Shown: positions 17,581-26,401 of the stretch, piece after piece | Layout: each line of letters begins with the position of its first letter | Position numbering within the stretch: the stretch's first letter is position 1 | DNA from: Geomonas propionica | GTDB taxonomy: Bacteria; Desulfobacterota; Desulfuromonadia; Geobacterales; Geobacteraceae | NCBI RefSeq assembly: GCF_016458235.1 | Contig: NZ_JAEMHK010000005.1 | Span: forward strand, 62,001-126,000 | Length of the DNA stretch: 64,000 bases | Direction of reading: 5' to 3' | Program-made: the position numbers and the translations under genes | The notes under the pieces: model-generated | Told to the model about the DNA's origin: nothing | Databases searched by the model: none | Seen by the model: only the letters and a program-made list of their open reading frames with translations

Positions 17581-18534
17581 TTGCTAAGATTTTTCCAGTC
17601 CATCTTCCGGCGCGGCACCAAGGGAGGTGCCGTGCCCGACGCTCTGGTCAACAAGGCCATCGAGCGCGCCGTCGACGGCACCGATCCCTGGATCCGTGCC
17701 GTTTTCTCCTACAAGAAAAAGCTCCGCCCCGCCGTCGTCCATGCCATCGGCCACGTCATCGCCCTCGTGGACGGCACCGGCCCCATCCTGCCACTCGACC
17801 CACAAAGCTACGACAACAATGCCAACCTGCGCACCTATTTCGTAACCGCCTCCGAACTGGGGAATTTCCTGGAGCATGAGCCAAACCTTGCCCAGTTGCG
17901 CGGCAAGCGGGCCGGACTGCAGCATGGCGCGACTGCGCTCCTGCTCATGGAAAAACGGGAGCGGCTGATGCTGGGCGCATCGCTTTCCGGGGACGTGGTG
18001 CTGCGCGACGTGCCGCAGGTGACGGTTAGCTTCGAGGGACACCGGCTCATGGACCTGAACGGCAACGAGGAGGAGACCCGCTATCAGTTGAAGCGCCGGG
18101 CGTACGACCACCTGCTGCGCATAGCCCTCGGGCGGATCACCGAGCTGAAGGCCAAGCGGGGCAACCTGGAAAAGCACCGTACCCTGCTAAACTCCAAGCT
18201 CTCCCTGCTGCAGCGCGGCGGTTTTGGATTCGATCCCCGTTCCGGGGGCGAGACCGATGTGGCGGGGCTGGAGAATAAGCTTGCCGAGATCGAGGCGCAG
18301 CTCCTGGCGATGGGGAAGGACGACAAGATGCTGGAGGTCTACCTAGGTGTGGTGGCTGACGTGCTGGGGCGGGCCGAGGAGTATCTGTGGGTGGGGAAGG
18401 AAACCCTGATCGTGGACCGGATGGGGGTGAAGCGCAAGGAAGCGGGCGCCGATGCCCGAGAGGTGACCTTTGACGTGTTGTGCGACGCGGAGGGGAGGCG
18501 GCTGGTGGCTGCCCTAGTCAGCATCCCGGCCTAA
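17581..18534 (+). CDS. Conserved-looking protein of unknown function with coiled coil
   Basis: A 317-aa cytoplasmic protein without signal peptide or membrane helix. Start TTG 17581 is supported by GGAGG nine bases before it. Residues 1-130 form a mixed region (WIRAVFSYKKKLRPAVVHAIGH), the centre is rich in beta-prone segments, and about 180-275 is charged and helical with heptad-like leucines (ITELKAKRGNLEKHRTLLNSKLSLL), ending in a compact C-terminal part. I do not recognise the family. It is the last gene of the MlaA operon, 15 bases after mlaA. Confidence 0.75.
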   Translation: MLRFFQSIFRRGTKGGAVPDALVNKAIERAVDGTDPWIRAVFSYKKKLRPAVVHAIGHVIALVDGTGPILPLDPQSYDNNANLRTYFVTASELGNFLEHEPNLAQLRGKRAGLQHGATALLLMEKRERLMLGASLSGDVVLRDVPQVTVSFEGHRLMDLNGNEEETRYQLKRRAYDHLLRIALGRITELKAKRGNLEKHRTLLNSKLSLLQRGGFGFDPRSGGETDVAGLENKLAEIEAQLLAMGKDDKMLEVYLGVVADVLGRAEEYLWVGKETLIVDRMGVKRKEAGADAREVTFDVLCDAEGRRLVAALVSIPA

Positions 18535-18566
18535 GGGGACTGGCTCCGCCAGGTGCCTGTCCCCTT
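18533..18566. repeat. Dispersed repeat with AAGGGGAC/GTCCCCTT ends, copy 1
   Basis: Terminal 8-bp inverted arms AAGGGGAC and GTCCCCTT enclose TGGCTCCGCCAGGTGCCT, which has its own small hairpin. Near-identical copies occur at 54043-54075 and, inverted, at 54122-54157. It starts inside the stop codon of the preceding gene. Confidence 0.85.
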
Positions 18567-18581
18567 AAAACCAACGATGGC

Positions 18582-18623
18582 AAACCAAGCCCCCGGCGGT
18601 ATTAGACGCGGGGGGCTTGGTTT
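18582..18623. terminator. Bidirectional terminator between convergent genes
   Basis: AAACCAAGCCCCC pairs with GGGGGCTTGGTTT over a 16-base loop. T residues flank it on both strands, so it serves both the MlaA operon and the flavoprotein gene, whose stop codon overlaps it. Confidence 0.85.
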
Positions 18624-19725
18624 ATGCCCGCTCCTGTTCTGGATCGAGGATCACGCAACGCAGTCCCAGCCCTTCCAGCGCCGGTCCGCAGCAGCCGTTG
18701 CAGGAAAGACACAGAGACTTGCCCCGGTCTCCTTGGTGCCATCTCCTGACCAGGTCCGGTTCGCCAATCAGGGGGCGGCTCAGCGCAATGAACTGTGCCT
18801 CTTCCCGCTGCACCAACTCCTCCGCCACCTCGAAGGAACGTATCCCCCCCACCAGGATCAGCGGAATCCCCATCCGTTGCTGGTACTCCTGGGCGGCGCC
18901 GTGGTAGTAGACTTCGTGCTCCCGGCTGGTCAGCTCGCCAAGGCGCGCCGGGATCAAGTCATTGGAAAGGGGGGTGCCGCCGGAAAATTCGATGGCATCA
19001 ACCGAGGCACGCTCCAGCATTTTGGCGACCCGCAGCGCCTCCTCCGCCCCCATGCCGTCCTCGAGAAAATCATCGGAATTCATCTTCACCAGAATGGGGT
19101 AATCCTTGCCCACGCGCAACCGCACCGCATGGACCACCTCCAAGAGCAGCCTGGCGCGGCTCTCCAAGGAACCGCCGTAGCCGTCCTCGCGCCGGTTAAA
19201 CGCAGGGGAGAGGAATTCGCTCAGCAGGAAGCCGTGTGCGGCGTGCAGCTGCACCGCGTCGAACCCGGCCGCTTTCCCCCGGGCCGCCGCATCGGCAAAG
19301 GCCGAGATCAGTGCCTCGAGCTCGGTGCCGGTCAGCGCCTGGTTCAGTGGGCCGTCGCTCGAAGGGACGCGGGGACGCTCACCGGTCAGCTCTTCCGACG
19401 AAAAGCGGCCGGCGTGGACGAGCTGCAGCGCGATCTTGCCACCGGCCGCATGAACGGCAGCGGCCATGCTGCGCAGTCCGGGCAGGAAGCGGTCGTGCCA
19501 AGCCGCCAGTTGCCAGGGGGTGGATTGCCCCCCCTTGGTGACGAAGGCGTAGCCTGAGATGATCAGGCCGACCTCGTTTTGCGCCAGTTCGACCATCATG
19601 TCGGTGAGCCGCTGCGTGACCGAGCCGTCCTGGTCCGCCAGTCCCTCCCACGTCGCCGAGCGTAGGAAGCGGTTTCCCAGCCGCAGGCTCCCGATACAAC
19701 TTTCCTCGAACAGTTGTGCCATCAT
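18622..19725 (-). CDS. NADH:flavin oxidoreductase, old yellow enzyme family
   Basis: About 367 aa. The FMN TIM-barrel of the OYE/2,4-dienoyl-CoA reductase class is clear: LRLGNRFLRSATWEGLA at the N-terminus, AGFDAVQLHAAHGFLLSEFL with the HAAH motif, then LVGGIRSFE and SRPLIGEPDLVRRW. The C-terminus holds a cysteine cluster (CLSCNGCC..C), like the iron-sulfur site of dienoyl-CoA reductases, but the usual second NAD(P)-binding domain is absent. Two ATGs in a row (19725, 19722) follow AAGGAGC. Likely reduces activated double bonds; substrate and electron donor unknown. Confidence 0.88.
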   Translation of the reverse strand: MMAQLFEESCIGSLRLGNRFLRSATWEGLADQDGSVTQRLTDMMVELAQNEVGLIISGYAFVTKGGQSTPWQLAAWHDRFLPGLRSMAAAVHAAGGKIALQLVHAGRFSSEELTGERPRVPSSDGPLNQALTGTELEALISAFADAAARGKAAGFDAVQLHAAHGFLLSEFLSPAFNRREDGYGGSLESRARLLLEVVHAVRLRVGKDYPILVKMNSDDFLEDGMGAEEALRVAKMLERASVDAIEFSGGTPLSNDLIPARLGELTSREHEVYYHGAAQEYQQRMGIPLILVGGIRSFEVAEELVQREEAQFIALSRPLIGEPDLVRRWHQGDRGKSLCLSCNGCCGPALEGLGLRCVILDPEQERA

Positions 19726-19886
19726 TTGCTCCTTGTTGCCGGGGATTGATCCACGTAGACCGTGGCGCTGCCCCTGGCTCCGGTCCATACATGCAACCTG
19801 CTGAATAAACCACGAGTGTTGTCGAATATTCTCTAATGATGTTGCTGCCTGGTCAGTTCACCCACGAAAAAACAGTCGGTTACAAG

Positions 19887-19904
19887 TTGGCACGCTCGAT
19901 GCTT
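19887..19904 (+). promoter_or_regulatory. Sigma-54 promoter of the 100-aa periplasmic protein gene
   Basis: TTGGCACGCTCGATGCTT has GG at 19889-19890 and GC at 19901-19902 with exactly ten bases between, and a full GGCACG -24 element. The gene starts 62 bases downstream. GTTGTCGAATATTCTC at 19818-19833 is a candidate activator-binding site. Confidence 0.7.
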
Positions 19905-19965
19905 TTAGTTAGACAGAAGCGCAACGACGCGCTACAAAAAAAACTTGATCAAGGAGGATGTAACG

Positions 19966-20268
19966 ATGAAAAAGAAACTTTTGGTCCTTATGGCAGTATC
20001 CCTTTTCGCGGCGGCAACCCCGGTCCTGGCTGACGAGGCCAACCACGGCAGCATGCACAAAGCAGGCGACGCACAGTGCGAGAAGGAATGCGCGATGCTC
20101 ATCAAAGACTGCAACAACCAGGTCGACAGCATCCAGGACAGGATCAGGAAGCTGCAGGTCGCTATCAATGAGCAGGGCGCCAGCACCTACACAGTCGAAG
20201 AGCTGAAGATCCTCAAGAAGAAACTGCAGGAAGCCAACGACACGCTGCGCGTGCTGAACAGGCACTAG
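19966..20268 (+). CDS. Small exported coiled-coil protein
   Basis: A 100-aa protein with a clear signal peptide (MKKKLLVLMAVSLFAAATPVLA, cut near residue 22). The mature part has a His/Met-containing start (NHGSMHKAG), two cysteines close together (CEKECAMLIKDC gives three), and a long helix from about residue 45 to the end with heptad spacing. AAGGAGG lies eight bases before ATG 19966. A sigma-54 promoter upstream implies activator-dependent expression. Function unknown; a metal- or stress-related periplasmic role is only a guess. Confidence 0.82.
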   Translation: MKKKLLVLMAVSLFAAATPVLADEANHGSMHKAGDAQCEKECAMLIKDCNNQVDSIQDRIRKLQVAINEQGASTYTVEELKILKKKLQEANDTLRVLNRH

Positions 20269-20280
20269 GCGCGAGTCGGT

Positions 20281-20352
20281 GCGCCAGGCCCAAGCCTGGC
20301 GCGTGGTGATAAGGAAAGGGCGCGTCCAAGAATGGCGGGCCCTTCTTTATTT
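20281..20352 (+). terminator. Probable terminator region with two hairpins
   Basis: GCGCCAGGC and GCCTGGCGC form a 9-bp stem with a 4-base loop. Shortly after, an imperfect AAAGGGC..GGCCCTT stem runs into CTTTATTT. Together they probably end the small periplasmic protein transcript. Confidence 0.55.
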
Positions 20353-20757
20353 CCAGTGCCCATCCTGCCAGCCTCATCTGGTCAGTCTATGCGAAGCCTC
20401 GTCACTTGTGAGAAAGACGGTGCAACTCAGTAGCTGCTTCTCTTTCTACTTATCGGTTGTGTTTTGAAGAGTTATAGCAATTTCTCGCCCGGATGATATG
20501 CGAATTCACTCGCAGCAGATGTGGCAAAGAAAAAGAGTTAGATCCACCTGCTATTCTTCTTCTTTCCTGCGGCCTTTGCGGTTATCTTTGGTCTTTTCCC
20601 GGCGCGCCGGGCAGCCGGCCTCAACCCCATCGACGCCCTGCGTCACGAGTGAGGCCCGCACTGTTTCTTCCAGCCCTGGCCAATGAGCTTGCAACACCCA
20701 CAAAGCGGAGTTCAGGGGCAGCCCTTCGTGCATGGTCGACATGCTTCCACCGGACCA
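20353..20757. other. Mostly noncoding gap with a permease remnant
   Basis: Apart from the MacB-like fragment, this 400-base stretch holds no open frame with a ribosome site and no clear repeat. It looks like decayed sequence. Confidence 0.5.
20542..20652 (+). pseudogene. Remnant of the C-terminus of a MacB/FtsX-type ABC permease
   Basis: Reading to the TGA at 20650, the last 26 codons give VIFGLFPARRAAGL then NPIDALRHE, which is the typical C-terminal signature of MacB-type permeases (GxxPARxAAxLxPIxALRxE). An in-frame TAG at 20539 and no start or upstream permease sequence show it is only a fragment. A weaker similar stretch (LFSQAVGVIFAVR) is encoded on the same strand at about 23856-23890, on the other side of the large TPR gene. 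Confidence 0.6.
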
Positions 20758-23739
20758 TTAGCAATTGGTGTCATGTATAGGGGTGTCTTCTCTGGGAGAG
20801 GCTGGTTGCACGATGCTGAAGAAGTCGGGATTCTCCAACTTCTCGACAAATTCGATGACAGCGGCTTCGTCGCCACCAGGTGTGAAAAAGACTTGCCATT
20901 CCAGAAGATTGTCCAATTCGTCGGTGATATCCTTCACCTTCACGGCAAGGTTTGTGGTATCGAATTCGGTGTAAAACCATCGGCTCGGGGTTTCTGTGGA
21001 CAGTACACGCTTACCCGAGAACTTTTGGCTGAACTTGTTGTTTTTCAAGTTGTAGAACAAACTCCTCCCATTGAGAGTGAGAAGCGCAATGTCCTTTTCG
21101 GGACAGATCCCGGCTAATACCGAAATACTCATATGCGCGACGGTTGCCGCATTCAAATACTGCTTCACCGCTCGCAACTTGGTATTTAGGACGTTTACGA
21201 CGCCGTCCCCAAGAGCATAGATCTGGCTTTTGCCCGCGTCGATACCGAGGCAATTGAGCCCATGGCTTGCGCCTATTCTGCTGCACCCTCTCGGCGGGTC
21301 CAGGTTGCTCTCCAAAACATGGGTGTAACTTTCAGTAATCGCCACGAATCTGTCCGGCTGGTATGACAGCCGGAAAGCGTCCACGCTCTCGCACGGTGCC
21401 TCATAGGTTCTCACCACACTGCTGACGAGGTCGATGGATTGCTTCACGACTCTGAAAGTGCTGCCTTCCCGGATGACGGCGTAGTAGGAATTCTCCTTAC
21501 TGCACGACATATATATGCCCTCAAATGATGCGCCCTCCACGTACTGGAAGTGCTGATTGATGTCGAAAACAGCCGTGAATCGGCTTTCCTTTTCTGAAAG
21601 TGTGGCGCGCCACACAGTGTTGTTGGTTTGAGTGTTCACCAAGAGGAAGACGTCCTTGTCTGGCAAGAAATCTATCACGTCCAGATCCTTGAAGTTAGGC
21701 GATCGGTACCTGGTGGCACTCATGCGCCACATGTGGAGGACGACGATGGTCTCTTCATTCTCGCGCAACAGTACGTGCCGGTCGGTGGAGCTGATTTTTT
21801 CCAGGCACGGGGCGCATTCCGAGGAAAGATCCACGACCAGGTCCGGCGAAACTGTTATCGGGATCGCTTCGGCGGAAATAGCGAACATTTGCGCAACCTC
21901 GTTGTCGAGGTTATCAAGCAACTGTGCCACTAAGGGGGTGGGCAATGTCTTTCTGAGTTGTGCCGCTTTAGTGGAATTTCCCAATACCAGGGCCTCCCGG
22001 TAATCCAGTGGGTCCCACTCGCACTCCGTCTCCGGCTCGAGCCGGTGCATTACGCGTTTCGCGTCCTCCTTGTAGTCTGCCCTCTCCGCCGCAGGCAGTA
22101 GCGCTAACGGCTTTTGTAGTTGGGCGTAGAGCTTTCTCGCTGTGGTCAACGCGTCGCTTTTTTCCTCCCACTCGTCCAGTTCATCCATCAAAGAAAGCAA
22201 TTGCTCTGCCTCTCGCCTCGCCTTCGCCGACTCGTGTTCGAAGAGGGTGTCGTAGAGCTCTTTGAACAGAGGGTAGCAGTGAAAATACTGCTGCAGGTCC
22301 TGCACCACCTCCCAGCAACCTTCCGCCTGTCCCTGTTGCACCTGCCGTTTGAGTCTGACCAACCTAAGCCACTGCTCCCTGGCATCTCCGTCCGGGAGTC
22401 TCCGAAGCCCCTTGTTGTGGCAGAGGACAGAAAAATAAGGAGATATGGCGCAGGCCTGATGGTAATCCGTCTCCTCCCCTTGGCGCGACAGCCAGAGCAG
22501 ATTGTCGTAGCACTCCTCCCAACGTTCCTGCGCGGCGAGTCCTCGGAGAGTGTCGAGGTGCTTATTCACCGCCTCTTTCTTTTGGCGATTCCTTTCCTCT
22601 GCCATAAGATTCCTGATCTGCTCGCCTCTCTCCTTGTCCCGCTCCAGAAGCTGCGCCAGTAAATTGAGCCTTTCGTTACCCTTCCCGCTGGACCCGAATC
22701 GTTGCCAGAGATTCTCTACTTCCGCTCCGGTCTTCCTCGACTCAACCTCTCCGGCCAGTTCGCGCGCCTTCTTGAAGTTCGGGTAAAGGGAAAGGGCTCG
22801 CTGAAGCAGGGACTGCGCTTGGCTGAGATCGGTGCGGGCGAAGGCCACCTCCGCCTTTTGCAGATAAGGCTCGGCTTCCTTGAGCATGGCCGCCTCTATC
22901 TCTTTTCTCAAGCTGGTGTGGGCGGTCACGAATCCCTCTTTTTCGTCTGCCATCTTCAGAAGATAGTAGGCCTTTGACAAGTTCCCATCCTTGAAGGAAA
23001 TGTCGGCGTAGGCATACAGGGAGCCTTTCTCGAGATCCCCAGGCTCTCCCGATTCGAAAAGAGCCCTCGCCTCGGCAATCGAGCCGTTACCGTAATAGGT
23101 CATGGCGAGCAGTTCCCGGACGACCTTGTCCTTAAGCACGTGCTTGGGCTGCGCCAGTAAGAACTCGATAGCCCTTTGGTATGCTCCGATCTGTTCCGTC
23201 AAGATCCTCGCGGCTTTTATCAGGGTCGGCAAATCCCCGTGGACAGTGATTCGAATGGCGGCCAGGAGTTCCTCTGCCTGAGGGTACTCGTACTGCTCAA
23301 GCAGAAGTTCCGCGTTTCTCAGGGTTTCCTTAGGCGAACCGCTGGCAGTCCGTTTCCTGGATTTCGACCCCTTCGCGTCGTTGTTTGTCGGGGCAGACGC
23401 TGCTGCAGAGGGGATGCTGCCTACGGTGTTAAGCGCCTTCATCGAAAGGGCGTTGAGATCTGCATGGCAGGCGTCGATGGAGGGCAGGGTATTGTGCTTG
23501 ATGAGGATTGTGTCAGTGTTGCAGGGATGAGGCGCCAGGTGAAAAGTTTCTCCGTAGGTCTCCAGAAGCAGGTTTTGCAGCCGATTTTTGATACGGTAGC
23601 CAAACTCCCTGTCAGTCTCGGGAAGCTTAAGGCATGTGGGATTCACACGCTTGATCAGTGATATCAGTTCCACTGAGGACGGAATCCGCGCCGAGTCGAG
23701 AACGCTCTGGGCAGCCTTGACATACAGTTGCCAACTCAT
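20758..23739 (-). CDS. Large TPR protein with novel N-terminal and beta-rich C-terminal regions
   Basis: A 993-aa soluble protein, no signal peptide. ATG 23739 is chosen over an upstream start at 23799 because AAGGAGG sits five bases before it. Residues 1-100 form a compact domain rich in conserved-looking motifs (VNPTCLKLPETDREFGYRIK, then LQNLLLETYGE and LPSIDACHADL). A Ser/Lys linker follows (about 110-135), then many TPR-like helix pairs to about 570 (for example AEPYLQKAEVAFARTDLSQA). The last 380 residues are beta-rich and resemble a degenerate propeller. The gene is solitary, with an AT-rich promoter region and decayed DNA on both sides. I do not recognise the family; a scaffold role is inferred. 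Confidence 0.8.
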   Translation of the reverse strand: MSWQLYVKAAQSVLDSARIPSSVELISLIKRVNPTCLKLPETDREFGYRIKNRLQNLLLETYGETFHLAPHPCNTDTILIKHNTLPSIDACHADLNALSMKALNTVGSIPSAAASAPTNNDAKGSKSRKRTASGSPKETLRNAELLLEQYEYPQAEELLAAIRITVHGDLPTLIKAARILTEQIGAYQRAIEFLLAQPKHVLKDKVVRELLAMTYYGNGSIAEARALFESGEPGDLEKGSLYAYADISFKDGNLSKAYYLLKMADEKEGFVTAHTSLRKEIEAAMLKEAEPYLQKAEVAFARTDLSQAQSLLQRALSLYPNFKKARELAGEVESRKTGAEVENLWQRFGSSGKGNERLNLLAQLLERDKERGEQIRNLMAEERNRQKKEAVNKHLDTLRGLAAQERWEECYDNLLWLSRQGEETDYHQACAISPYFSVLCHNKGLRRLPDGDAREQWLRLVRLKRQVQQGQAEGCWEVVQDLQQYFHCYPLFKELYDTLFEHESAKARREAEQLLSLMDELDEWEEKSDALTTARKLYAQLQKPLALLPAAERADYKEDAKRVMHRLEPETECEWDPLDYREALVLGNSTKAAQLRKTLPTPLVAQLLDNLDNEVAQMFAISAEAIPITVSPDLVVDLSSECAPCLEKISSTDRHVLLRENEETIVVLHMWRMSATRYRSPNFKDLDVIDFLPDKDVFLLVNTQTNNTVWRATLSEKESRFTAVFDINQHFQYVEGASFEGIYMSCSKENSYYAVIREGSTFRVVKQSIDLVSSVVRTYEAPCESVDAFRLSYQPDRFVAITESYTHVLESNLDPPRGCSRIGASHGLNCLGIDAGKSQIYALGDGVVNVLNTKLRAVKQYLNAATVAHMSISVLAGICPEKDIALLTLNGRSLFYNLKNNKFSQKFSGKRVLSTETPSRWFYTEFDTTNLAVKVKDITDELDNLLEWQVFFTPGGDEAAVIEFVEKLENPDFFSIVQPASPREDTPIHDTNC

Positions 23740-23950
23740 AAGGCCCTCCTTAAATGTATTAAAATATTTTAAGTGTAATGAATTTTTCTCACTGTGCAAG
23801 AAACATCCTTTGCAGTATCTCTCGGCAACGGTCTTGTTTTCTCAGGCCGTTGGCGTTATCTTTGCGGTTCGGACCGCCTCCCGCCCGTCAATTTGTGGAT
23901 GAGCCCCATGCTGCGATTCTGACTCTGAGATCAAAAGGTAGCCCTATCCA

Positions 23951-25288
23951 GTGACCAACCACGTTCCGCGCCTGCTCAAGCTGGCAGGCCCCATGATACT
24001 TTCCACCTCAGCCATCACCTTGATGCAGATCGTGGACGCCATCGTGCTGTCCCGGTATTCCAGCGCCGCGGTGGCGGCCATCGGTCCCGCGGGACTCGCT
24101 GTGATCCTGTTCCAGGGTTTTCTCTTCGGTACGGCCGGCTATGCCGGCACCTTCGTGGCCCACAGCCACGGGCGAGGCGATGCGGCCGGAGTGCGCAAAT
24201 CGGCCTGGCTCGGTATCCATACCGCTCTCGCCTCCGGGGGCCTCGCCATTGCGGTGGCCTGGCCAGTCGGCCAGCTGTTCCGATTGGCGGGGCACACCCC
24301 TGACGTCGCCGCCGACGAGATAAGCTACTTCACCATCTGCATGGCCGGCTCACTCTTTCCGGTACTGAGTTCGGCGCTGGCCGGCTGGCTCTCCGGCATC
24401 GGTCGCCCGGTCATCGTCACCGCGGTGACCTTTTTCTCCTTCGTGATCAACGCGCTCCTGGCGTGGGGACTGGTCTTGGGTGCCTGGGGTTTCCCGCGGT
24501 TGGGGATCGCCGGCGCCGCGCTCGCCACCGTGTCGGCCCAGGGTGTTGCCGCGCTCCTCTACGCCGCCATCTTCGTGGTCGGCCGCGGCTACTCCGACCG
24601 CAGCGCCCGGCGCCTGGACCGCGTTGAATTCTCCCGCTTCCTGAAACTCGCCATGCCAATGGGACTGCGCATAAGCGGCGAGCTCTTGGCCTGGACCCTG
24701 TTCCTTGTCGTGCTCGGCCGGTTGGGGACGGTGGAACTGGCTGCCTCCAGCATCGCTTTCCGGATCAACGGCATGGCCTTTTTCCCTGCGCTCGGTCTGG
24801 GCCAGGCGGCGGGCATTCTTGTCGGGCACGCGCGCGGGGCAGGGGAGGACGACGAGGTCCCAGCCATCGCCTCGCAGTCGCTGCTGGTGTGCGAGGTCTG
24901 GATGCTGGTGATGGCGGTGCTGTTCGCCACCTGCTCGGCGCCGCTCATCTCCGTCTTCGCCGGTCACGGCCCGGAGTCTGTCCGCATCGTCGAGACCGGC
25001 TCCATCATCATGAAGTTCGTCGCCTTTTACTGCCTCTTCGACGCCGCTAACGTCATGACCGGCTGCGTCCTCTCTTCCGCCGGCGACACCAACTGGGTCG
25101 CCCGCACCTTCGTTTATTCCTCCGCGGGGTTCCTGCTTTTCCTGTGGCTGATCGACAGTTTTATGCCCGGCTTGGTTGCCGAGTGGACCCTGGCCACCTG
25201 CTTCGTCCTATTCACCGCCGTAATCTGGTCGCTGCGCTTTCGCTCCGGCGCCTGGAGAACGATCCAGGTGCTGCACGACTCGCACTGA
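23951..25288 (+). CDS. MATE family efflux transporter
   Basis: A 445-aa membrane protein with about twelve helices in two homologous halves. The N-terminal LAGPMILSTSAITLMQIVDA and the second-half FLKLAMPMGLRISGELLAWT are the usual MATE repeats. These proteins export cationic drugs or metabolites in exchange for sodium or protons. The start is GTG 23951 with only a weak AAAGGTAG upstream. It stands alone between the TPR gene (divergent) and the sulfate genes. Substrate cannot be inferred. Confidence 0.9.
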   Translation: MTNHVPRLLKLAGPMILSTSAITLMQIVDAIVLSRYSSAAVAAIGPAGLAVILFQGFLFGTAGYAGTFVAHSHGRGDAAGVRKSAWLGIHTALASGGLAIAVAWPVGQLFRLAGHTPDVAADEISYFTICMAGSLFPVLSSALAGWLSGIGRPVIVTAVTFFSFVINALLAWGLVLGAWGFPRLGIAGAALATVSAQGVAALLYAAIFVVGRGYSDRSARRLDRVEFSRFLKLAMPMGLRISGELLAWTLFLVVLGRLGTVELAASSIAFRINGMAFFPALGLGQAAGILVGHARGAGEDDEVPAIASQSLLVCEVWMLVMAVLFATCSAPLISVFAGHGPESVRIVETGSIIMKFVAFYCLFDAANVMTGCVLSSAGDTNWVARTFVYSSAGFLLFLWLIDSFMPGLVAEWTLATCFVLFTAVIWSLRFRSGAWRTIQVLHDSH

Positions 25289-25639
25289 GGCTGCCCCGGA
25301 CAGTCACCGCCATTCCCCCCTGCCTTTGCTGTAGTATCCTCTTCTGTAGCGGCCTCTGCAGCTTCCTCTCCGTCAAGTTTATATCCCAGTACGAGCCTCC
25401 GTTTGACAGCGTCCTGTCTCATAATGTTGTTCATAAACAGTGTGTTATGAGTTAAGTTGTTTTCCCGTTGCCAATCGCGACAACAGAGTAATACAAAAAC
25501 CTACCACTGTGCTGTGCAATTAAGATAAATTTTCTTGACTGCTTTGGTTGAATAAGCTACAACGTCACTCAAGCGTACATCGGTGGTTTTATACGACTGC
25601 CGCTCATGGAACCGAATCGCATCTGGAAAGGAAGCCCCA
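25289..25639. other. Regulatory gap upstream of the sulfate assimilation genes
   Basis: About 350 bases with no credible gene. It contains CTCATAA (25418-25424) and its inverse TTATGAG (25445-25451), a possible operator, and an AT-rich stretch before cysH. No known riboswitch pattern was recognised. Confidence 0.4.
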
Positions 25640-26332
25640 ATGACTGCTGTGCCTGAAGTCCCCGCCAACGCAACCGCCCAGGAGATCCTTCGCCTCGGCC
25701 TTGAAGCCGCCCATGGTCCCGTGAAACTTGCCTGCTCTTTCTCGCTGGAGGATGTCGCCATCATCGAACTGGCCAAGGAGGCCGGTCTGGAGATCGGCGT
25801 GTTCGCCCTCGATACCGGCAGGCTCAACGAGGAAACCTACGAGGTGGCCGACGCCCTCACCGAACGCTATCGGATCCAGATCGACTGGTATTTCCCGAAG
25901 CACGAGGCGGTGGAGAAACTGGAGCGCGAGAAGGGGCTGTTCTCCTTCCGAGAATCCCTGGACAACCGCCACGAGTGCTGCCACATCCGCAAGGTGGAGC
26001 CGCTGGGTCGCGCGCTGCAAGGGCTCGCCGGCTGGATCACAGGCATGCGTCGCGAGCACAACGTCACCCGCACCGACCTGAAGGCCATCGAGTTGGACCA
26101 GTTGAACGGCGGCATCCTGAAACTGAACCCGCTGCTGGACTGGAGCGAGGTGCAGCTTACGCAATTCGTCGAGCAGCGCCGCCTGCCGCAGAACCGCCTC
26201 CTGAAGCAGGGCTACCGCTCCATCGGCTGCGCCCCTTGTACCAGGGCGGTCCAGCCGGGCGAAGATGCCCGTGCCGGGCGTTGGTGGTGGGAAAACCCTG
26301 AGCACAAGGAGTGCGGCCTGCATCGCAGGTAA
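25640..26332 (+). CDS. cysH: Assimilatory adenylylsulfate (APS) reductase
   Basis: A 230-aa CysH protein. Besides the nucleotide-binding SFSLEDVAIIELA, it has the two cysteine pairs that bind a 4Fe-4S cluster: CC in HECCHIRKVEPLG and CxxC in CAPCTRAV (about 197-200). This marks the APS-reducing type rather than the PAPS-reducing type. The catalytic cysteine is in ECGLH at the C-terminus. It converts APS to sulfite and AMP using thioredoxin. AAAGGAAG precedes ATG 25640. cysD and cysN follow on the same strand and no APS kinase is present, which fits direct APS use. Confidence 0.95.
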   Translation: MTAVPEVPANATAQEILRLGLEAAHGPVKLACSFSLEDVAIIELAKEAGLEIGVFALDTGRLNEETYEVADALTERYRIQIDWYFPKHEAVEKLEREKGLFSFRESLDNRHECCHIRKVEPLGRALQGLAGWITGMRREHNVTRTDLKAIELDQLNGGILKLNPLLDWSEVQLTQFVEQRRLPQNRLLKQGYRSIGCAPCTRAVQPGEDARAGRWWWENPEHKECGLHRR

Positions 26333-26401
26333 CAGGGTAGGGGATGACGCGCCCGGTGCTGTTAATGTACCGGCACACGAAGATCGATACGGGATAATGC
26401 C

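Noticed and set aside
20493-20780. 95-codon frame next to the TPR gene
   Set aside because: Overlaps the MacB remnant in another frame and has no ribosome site.
25289-25639. Possible sulfur-related riboswitch ahead of cysH
   Set aside because: No SAM-type core, no terminator/antiterminator pair and no conserved motif were visible.
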